DNA from: Alphaproteobacteria bacterium
Lineage (GTDB): Bacteria; Pseudomonadota; Alphaproteobacteria; Reyranellales; Reyranellaceae
Length of the DNA: 64,000 nt
Assembly (NCBI GenBank): GCA_017308235.1
Contig: JAFKFL010000011.1
Location: 434,001-498,000 of the forward strand
Direction: 5' to 3'
The position numbers and the translations under genes are program-made. The notes beneath the pieces are model-generated. The model did no database searches and was not told the DNA's origin. It saw only the letters and a program-made list of their open reading frames with translations. Shown here piece after piece: positions 59,686 to 64,000 of this stretch. The first letter of the stretch is position 1. Each line of letters opens with the position of its first letter.

Positions 59686-60390
59686 TTAAGGCTTTCGTGC
59701 CAGCACGAAGGCAGACAGGCCGGCCAGCCGGTTGATCGGAAACAGCGGCAGCTCGGCGGTACAGATCGCCGCCAGCGCCGAATTCGTAAGGGCGCCGTGC
59801 TTCTTGAGGCTGCTCTTGGGCACCGCCTCGCCGCGCATCGCCAAGCGCACGGCGGCGGCCAGCGGGAAGACAAAGCCGAAATAGTAGGCGCCGCGCACGA
59901 GTTCCAGGCCGGCCGTGCGCAGGGTCGTCTCGATCTCGTCGAGACGATAGCGGCGCTGGTGCTCCAGGAAGACATCGTGGCCGCTCCACAGGAAGCGAAA
60001 GGCCGGCACGGTGGCCAGGAAGTGCGCGCCGCTTGGTACCTTGGCGGCATAGTGGCGGACCAGACCGACGTCGTCCTCGACATGCTCCAGCACATCCATC
60101 ATCAGGACGAGATCGCAGTCGGTCGGTCCGCAGTCGCGGCGATAGCGCACGGGCTTGCCGGCGACGCTGTCGTCGCGCTCGCTCGCATAGCCGATGTCGA
60201 CGCAAAGCGCTGACTCGGCGCGGCCCTCGGCCAGCAGATGGCGCGAGAAGAAGCCCGACCCCGCACCGATATCGAGCAGGTGGCGCGGCGCCATCCCGTC
60301 GACCATGCGCTTCAGCGCCTTGGCCTTGGAACGGTAATACCAGTGTCGGCCGATATCGGCGCCGAGGATGTCCTCTTCCTTGAGATCCAT
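59686..60390 (-). CDS. Class I SAM-dependent methyltransferase
   Basis: A 234-residue Rossmann-fold methyltransferase. The SAM motif I is HLLDIGAGSGFFSRHLL (residues 37-53), the post-motif acidic residue is in LCVDIGYA, and CDLVLMMDVLEHVEDD near residue 95 is typical of the Methyltransf_11/UbiE-like group. A hydrophobic stretch near residue 170 (GAYYFGFVFPLAAAVRL) suggests membrane contact. Its neighbour just upstream is a membrane-linked GT2 family glycosyltransferase (gap 13 bases), so a lipid or lipid-linked sugar acceptor is plausible, but this is inference. Confidence 0.87.
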   Translation of the reverse strand: MDLKEEDILGADIGRHWYYRSKAKALKRMVDGMAPRHLLDIGAGSGFFSRHLLAEGRAESALCVDIGYASERDDSVAGKPVRYRRDCGPTDCDLVLMMDVLEHVEDDVGLVRHYAAKVPSGAHFLATVPAFRFLWSGHDVFLEHQRRYRLDEIETTLRTAGLELVRGAYYFGFVFPLAAAVRLAMRGEAVPKSSLKKHGALTNSALAAICTAELPLFPINRLAGLSAFVLARKP

Positions 60391-60403
60391 CAGGCCTGGT
60401 TCG

Positions 60404-61441
60404 TCATGCCTGGGTTGGGCGGGGAGCGCCTTCCTCGTAGACGCCCTCGACGACGTAGATCGGCCGGCCCTTGACCTCGAGGAACAGCCGCCCGAGATAT
60501 TCGCCGATGATGCCGATCGAGACGAGCTGGATGGCGCCCATCAGCAGCACGACGATGATCAACGAGGCGTAGCCTGGCGTGTCGATGCCGAGAATCAGCA
60601 CCCGAACGATGATGAACAGCGCATAGAGGACGGCGATGGCGGCGATCGCCAGGCCGCCGTAGAACGAGGCCCTGAGCGGCACGGTCGAGAAGCTCACCAC
60701 GCCGTCGAGCGCGAAGTTCCATAGTCGCCAGAGATTGAACTTGCTTGAACCAGCGGCGCGCTGCGCCCGTTCATAGGGCACGCCGATCGCATTGAAACCG
60801 ACCCAGGCGAACAGGCCCTTCATGAAGCGATTGCGCTCCGGCAACTGGCGCAGCACCTCGACGGCGCGCCGGTCGACGAGGCGGAAGTCGCCGACATTGG
60901 TGGGGATGCGCACCGGCGACATAGAATTGAAGACTCGGTAGAACCACGCCGCCGAAAGGCGCTTGGCGGCAGTGTCCCACGGCCGAGTGGTGCGCACGCC
61001 ATAGACGATATCGTAGCCTTCGCGCCAGCGGGCGATGAACGGCTCGATCAGTTCCGGTGGATCCTGCAGGTCGATGTCCATGGGGACCAGCACGTCACCT
61101 TTGGCATGATCGATGCCGGCGGTGAGGGCAGCTTCCTTGCCGAAGTTGCGCGATAGGTTGACGATGCGGATGCGTGGGTCGTGCGCGCTGCAGCCGAGCA
61201 GGTGGGCAAGAGTGTTGTCCCGCGACCCGTCGTTCACGAACACGATCTCGAAGCGCAGCCGGTCTCGCTCGAGCAGTGGCACCACGGCGTCGAAGAAGGC
61301 GTCGATCGATTCTTCTTCGTTGAAGACCGGCACGACCAGTGACAGCAGCGGATCCACGGGCCGCCGGGCCTTCTGCGCGGCGAGCTGCTGGTCGAGTGCG
61401 CCCGTGGGAGCGGGGGTAGTGGTCAGGGAGTGGTCGGGCAC
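60404..61441 (-). CDS. Family 2 glycosyltransferase (DPM1/GtrB-like)
   Basis: A 345-residue inner-membrane glycosyltransferase with a GTG start. The GT-A domain has LSLVVPVFNEEESIDAFF near residue 35, VNDGSRDNT and the acidic DIDLQDPPE motif near residue 130, which resembles the D-x-D of polyprenyl-phosphate-sugar synthases. Two C-terminal transmembrane helices (ASFYGGLAIAAIAVLYALFI and YASLIIVVLLMGAIQLVSIG) match GtrB/ArnC/YkcC-type enzymes, which load a sugar onto undecaprenyl phosphate. It probably feeds a periplasmic glycan or lipid modification. It is cotranscribed with the methyltransferase gene. Confidence 0.92.
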   Translation of the reverse strand: MPDHSLTTTPAPTGALDQQLAAQKARRPVDPLLSLVVPVFNEEESIDAFFDAVVPLLERDRLRFEIVFVNDGSRDNTLAHLLGCSAHDPRIRIVNLSRNFGKEAALTAGIDHAKGDVLVPMDIDLQDPPELIEPFIARWREGYDIVYGVRTTRPWDTAAKRLSAAWFYRVFNSMSPVRIPTNVGDFRLVDRRAVEVLRQLPERNRFMKGLFAWVGFNAIGVPYERAQRAAGSSKFNLWRLWNFALDGVVSFSTVPLRASFYGGLAIAAIAVLYALFIIVRVLILGIDTPGYASLIIVVLLMGAIQLVSIGIIGEYLGRLFLEVKGRPIYVVEGVYEEGAPRPTQA

Positions 61442-61465
61442 CGGCCTATTCTACACGAACGACCG

Positions 61466-62008
61466 TCAGGTCACGACCCCGACCGCACCGCTGAGCTCCA
61501 TGATGCCAAGCTCGACGGGCAGGTGCGGTTGACGCTTTTGCACTTCGGACCGGAACTCGCGCAATGCCTTGGTGTGCATTTCAGTCTCGAAAGCCCGGTC
61601 TGTCTTGATGCGGTCGCCATAGGCGACGGCTGCCGCCCCGCAGTCGCGATGGGTGATGGCGACCATGCGCTCGACTTCGTGCAATTGCACGGAAATGCCG
61701 AGATTATCCCAAAAGGTCTTATGCCAATCGGCAAAAGCCGGCGCCACGACCCCGATGGGACCGCCGGCGATGTTGAACTGGCTATAAAGGTTCTGCCATC
61801 CGCGCGAGGCCATGTAGGCCCAGGTGTTCGTGGTGAAGCGCGGATCGATGCATTTCAGCAGCATCGCTTCGTAGCCCTTGTCGAGTTCGGCGGCAGCGGG
61901 GCCGGCGGTAACGGCAAGGGCTGCCGCGCCGAGGCCTAGCCCCAGCAGACGGCGACGCTGAAACATTGCCAGGCAACCACAGCCTGAATGATGAATATGC
62001 GACGTCAT
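61466..62008 (-). CDS. Exported beta-carbonic anhydrase-like protein
   Basis: A 180-residue protein with a twin-arginine leader (MFQRRRLLGLGLGAAALAVT, after a His/Cys-rich N-terminus HIHHSGCGC). The mature part carries the beta-carbonic anhydrase metal signature: C-x-D-x-R in LLKCIDPRFTTNT, and H-x2-C in VAITHRDCGAAAVAYGD about 66 residues later, as in the canonical enzymes. It would fold in the cytosol and be exported. Family length is short (typically 190-230). Its ATG overlaps the stop of the MaoC/FAS1-type hydratase gene (ATGA), so the two are coupled. Activity needs proof, since the GG(I/V) strand between ligands is unusual. Confidence 0.8.
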   Translation of the reverse strand: MTSHIHHSGCGCLAMFQRRRLLGLGLGAAALAVTAGPAAAELDKGYEAMLLKCIDPRFTTNTWAYMASRGWQNLYSQFNIAGGPIGVVAPAFADWHKTFWDNLGISVQLHEVERMVAITHRDCGAAAVAYGDRIKTDRAFETEMHTKALREFRSEVQKRQPHLPVELGIMELSGAVGVVT

Positions 62009-62853
62009 TTGAAAATAGCCTTCCCCTGTTGCGCGAGGCCGCCCTTGTCGTTGGCGATCCACGTCGTCGTCGAGCCATCGGTCTCTTTGCGCGCACCAAC
62101 CGTCAGCGGGGTTCCCGCAAAAATCGGTGACAATGCGCGAAACTCGAAGCTCGCGGGTACTTTGCCGGTGTTCGACCGGCGCGCCAACTCCATCTGCAAC
62201 ATACCGAGCAATGGACCATGCACGATGAGGCCCGGATATCCTTCGGTGCCTGTGACATAAGGTTGGTCGTAATGGATGCGATGGCCGTTGAAGGTGAGCG
62301 CGGAGAAGCGGAACAGCAGCACGGGATCAGGCGTGAGTTGCTCGGACCAGGTGGCATCGGTTGGCGCAGGCTTGGGCTCGCGCGGCTTCTCGCCTGGCGC
62401 CGCTGCTTCACGGTAGACGATGTCGTGTTCCTCGACGAAGGAATGGCCGCGCGATCCGGAAACGGTGTGGCGCACCGTCACGAACACCATGTCGCCGGTG
62501 GAACCGGTCTTCGGTTCGATAGATTTGATCTCCGACCGGCGCGTCGTGGGCTCGCCGATCGAAAGTGGTGTGCCGTCGAACGTGAAGCGGCTGCCCGCCC
62601 ACATCCGCCGCGGCAGGGGAACCGGCGGCAGGAAGTCGCCACGCTCGGCATGGCCGTCCGGGCCGATCCGGGATCGCGGCACGGCCTCGAGGAAGAACAG
62701 CCAGTGCCAGAGCGGCGGAAGGGGGTCGCCGGTGAGAGGCGGTGGGTCCGGGGTATCGAGGGTGGCGATGAGGGCGCGAACGGGCCAGGCGGTGATCAGA
62801 TCCTCGGCGGTCTGGGTCTTTCCGACCCAATCGCGCAACTTTTCCAACGACAT
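62005..62853 (-). CDS. MaoC/FAS1-type hotdog dehydratase (mesaconyl-C4-CoA hydratase-like)
   Basis: A 282-residue double-hotdog acyl-CoA hydratase or dehydratase. The N-terminal FAS1-like domain spans residues 1-140 (EKLRDWVGKTQTAEDLI, LPPLWHWLFFLEAVPRSRIG, PRRMWAGSRFTF). The C-terminal part has ALTFNGHRIHYDQPYVTGTEGYPGLIVHGPLL, in which the N-x-H-x-I-H-x-D motif holds the catalytic Asp-His pair. The layout is that of mesaconyl-C4-CoA hydratase and FldZ-like members. GGAGG lies before the ATG at 62853. Coupling to an exported carbonic anhydrase-like gene is odd, and the substrate is not known. Confidence 0.85.
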   Translation of the reverse strand: MSLEKLRDWVGKTQTAEDLITAWPVRALIATLDTPDPPPLTGDPLPPLWHWLFFLEAVPRSRIGPDGHAERGDFLPPVPLPRRMWAGSRFTFDGTPLSIGEPTTRRSEIKSIEPKTGSTGDMVFVTVRHTVSGSRGHSFVEEHDIVYREAAAPGEKPREPKPAPTDATWSEQLTPDPVLLFRFSALTFNGHRIHYDQPYVTGTEGYPGLIVHGPLLGMLQMELARRSNTGKVPASFEFRALSPIFAGTPLTVGARKETDGSTTTWIANDKGGLAQQGKAIFK

Positions 62854-62962
62854 CTCCGCTTTCCTCCGGGTCAGCGGCGACTGTGCCACTGCGAACGCGG
62901 GGTGGAAAGGGCGGGCGGCGATGGCTATAAACCGCCGCACCTTGCCTGATGGAGCAGCTGAA

Positions 62963-63292
62963 ATGACGACGTTCGACGATCGCGAGAAGGCCTTCGAGCA
63001 CAAGTTCGAGCATGACCTCGAACTGCAGTTCAAGGCCCGGGCGCGCAAGAACAAGCTGCTGGGTCTGTGGGCGGCCGGGCTGATGGGCAAGACCGGTGCC
63101 GATGCGGAAAACTACTCCCGCGACATCGTCATGGCCGATTTCGAGAAGCCGGGCGACCACGACGTGGTGCACACGCTGATGCACGATCTTGCCGCGGCCG
63201 GAAAGCCTACCGAGGAACATACGATCCGCCGCCAGGGCGAGCGTATGCTGGTCGAGGCGATGAAGCAGCTCATGACCGAGATCAAGAAATAG
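62963..63292 (+). CDS. DUF1476 protein, ATP synthase zeta-subunit-like inhibitor
   Basis: A 109-residue helical protein of the DUF1476 family. It begins MTTFDDREKAFEHKFEHDLE and continues with QFKARARKNKLLGLWAAGLMG and a C-terminal helix (RMLVEAMKQLMTEIKK). Homologues in Paracoccus inhibit the F1Fo-ATP synthase as its zeta subunit by blocking rotation, mainly in hydrolysis. The position near purB and the pur genes is a conserved alphaproteobacterial arrangement. The ATG at 62963 starts the conserved N-terminus. It is convergent with purB, and a 24-base inverted repeat lies between them. Confidence 0.88.
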   Translation: MTTFDDREKAFEHKFEHDLELQFKARARKNKLLGLWAAGLMGKTGADAENYSRDIVMADFEKPGDHDVVHTLMHDLAAAGKPTEEHTIRRQGERMLVEAMKQLMTEIKK

Positions 63293-63297
63293 CCTCA

Positions 63298-63352
63298 TTG
63301 GACCGCGCGCTTCCAGCGCGCATCACGAGCGCGCTGGAAGCGCGCGGTCCAA
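63298..63352. repeat. GGACCGCG palindromic repeat, copy 3 (perfect 24-base arms)
   Basis: Two perfect 24-base inverted arms (63298-63321 and 63329-63352) start with TTGGACCGCGCGCTTCCAGC and its complement, around a seven-base loop. The element sits between the convergent DUF1476 and purB stops (63292 and 63360). It is the most symmetric of the three copies and would form a very stable RNA hairpin on either strand. Confidence 0.85.
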
Positions 63353-63359
63353 ATGACGG

Positions 63360-64000
63360 CTACCCAAACACGCGCTTGAAGATCGTGTCGACGTGTTTGG
63401 TGTGGTAGCGCATGTCGAACAGCGCCACCAACTCGTCGTCCGAAAGGAATTCGCGAATGTCCTTGTCGGCGCGGCAAAGCGCCAGGAACGAGGCATTGCC
63501 CCGCCAGGCCTCCATCGCGTTGCGCTGGACGGCGGCGTAGGCGTCCTCGCGGCTCATACCCTTTTGCGTGAGCGCGAGCATCACGCGCTGCGAGAAGACG
63601 AGGCCGCCCAGCGAATCGAGATTGCCCTTCATGCGCTCGGGATAGACCATGAGCTGCTCGACCACAGACGCCGCGCGATTCAGGGCGAAATCGAGGGTCA
63701 CCGTCGCATCGGGTGCGATATAGCGCTCGACCGACGAGTGGGAGATGTCGCGCTCGTGCCATAGCGTGACATTCTCGAGCGCCGGCACGACGGCGCTGCG
63801 CACCATGCGTGCGAGCCCCGTGAGGTTCTCGGTCAACACCGGATTGCGCTTGTGCGGCATCGCCGAGCTGCCCTTTTGGCCCTGGGAGAAGAACTCCTCC
63901 GCCTCGCGCACTTCGGTGCGCTGCAGATGACGGATCTCCGTCGCGAGATTCTCGATCGAGGCGGCGCAGACGGCGAGGGCGGCGAAGAAGGCCGCATGCC
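63360..64000 (-). CDS. purB: Adenylosuccinate lyase, 5' part outside the window
   Basis: The C-terminal part of PurB, which cleaves SAICAR and adenylosuccinate in purine synthesis. The frame stays open through base 64000, so the start is upstream on this strand. The fumarase/aspartase-superfamily signature GSSAMPHKRNP lies near the visible N-terminal end. RDISHSSVERYIAPDATV and the C-terminal MEAWRGNASFLALCRADKDI are PurB-typical. The stop at 63360 lies just past the palindromic repeat. With purC, S, Q and L it covers several steps of the pathway. Confidence 0.95.
   Translation of the reverse strand, partial: HAAFFAALAVCAASIENLATEIRHLQRTEVREAEEFFSQGQKGSSAMPHKRNPVLTENLTGLARMVRSAVVPALENVTLWHERDISHSSVERYIAPDATVTLDFALNRAASVVEQLMVYPERMKGNLDSLGGLVFSQRVMLALTQKGMSREDAYAAVQRNAMEAWRGNASFLALCRADKDIREFLSDDELVALFDMRYHTKHVDTIFKRVFG

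Overview
The window is high-GC, densely coded bacterial chromosome with no rRNA, tRNA, CRISPR array, prophage or insertion sequence that I can recognise. Several features point to an alphaproteobacterium, perhaps a Rhodospirillales or Reyranella-like soil or water organism: the yqaA-dsbB-coq7 order, a purC-purS-purQ-purL-bolA-grx4 run next to a DUF1476 (ATP synthase zeta-like) gene and purB, a MeaA-type ethylmalonyl-CoA mutase, GluQ, and many amidases and oxygenases. The taxonomic call is inference. Coupled starts (ATGA, GTGA and TGATG overlaps) are common. No gene-free stretch exceeds 300 bases; the longest is the 248-base rpsD leader.

Layout. 1-1785 (+): a truncated MFS permease and an HNH nuclease. 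1905-6827 (-): a co-directional run read as carotenoid oxygenase, GST, nitronate monooxygenase, a palindromic element, then yqaA-dsbB-coq7. 6919-10814 (-): four coupled genes (AlkA-type glycosylase, carboxylesterase, beta-lactamase-fold hydrolase, MFS). 10859-14001 (+): gluQ, a Rieske oxygenase and a MetE-like methyltransferase with overlapping ends. 14097-16834 (-): a secreted LVIVD-type protein, a membrane-anchored unknown and an Asp/Glu racemase. 16951-21775: haloalkane dehalogenase divergent from a LysR regulator, then an IorAB-type molybdenum hydroxylase. 21807-28315 (-): OpgC-like acyltransferase, SDR, and a coupled TPR-amidase-amidase set.

28424-37569: mixed genes, including a secreted Cys-rich unknown, a DUF4743 Nudix protein, a hotdog protein, a BON-LysM protein, ethylmalonyl-CoA mutase, DUF898 plus M48 protease, a BufA2-like metallophore, a cytochrome c fusion and an enolase-superfamily enzyme. 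37612-44626 (+): citramalate synthase, an EmrAB-type exporter, TrmJ, OsmC, YjbQ and rpsD, closed by a clear terminator. 44721-53704: amidase, AtzH-like protein, amidohydrolase and three family-5 solute-binding proteins without any ABC permease or ATPase, an HxlR regulator and a DODA-type dioxygenase. 53712-64000: grx4, bolA and the purine genes. A block coding a ferritin-like diiron protein, methyltransferase, GT2, an exported beta-carbonic-anhydrase-like protein and a MaoC/FAS1-type hydratase lies between purC and DUF1476-purB.

The most unusual non-coding signal is a palindromic repeat family with GGACCGCG ends. It occurs three times (1819-1898, 59608-59680, 63298-63352), always between the 3' ends of convergent genes. 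A different 29-base inverted repeat fills the convergent junction at 14008-14096. No single obviously new defence or biosynthetic system was found. The best candidates for new biology are the Rieske-MetE pair, the orphan solute-binding protein cluster, the LVIVD/membrane-protein pair and the repeat family.
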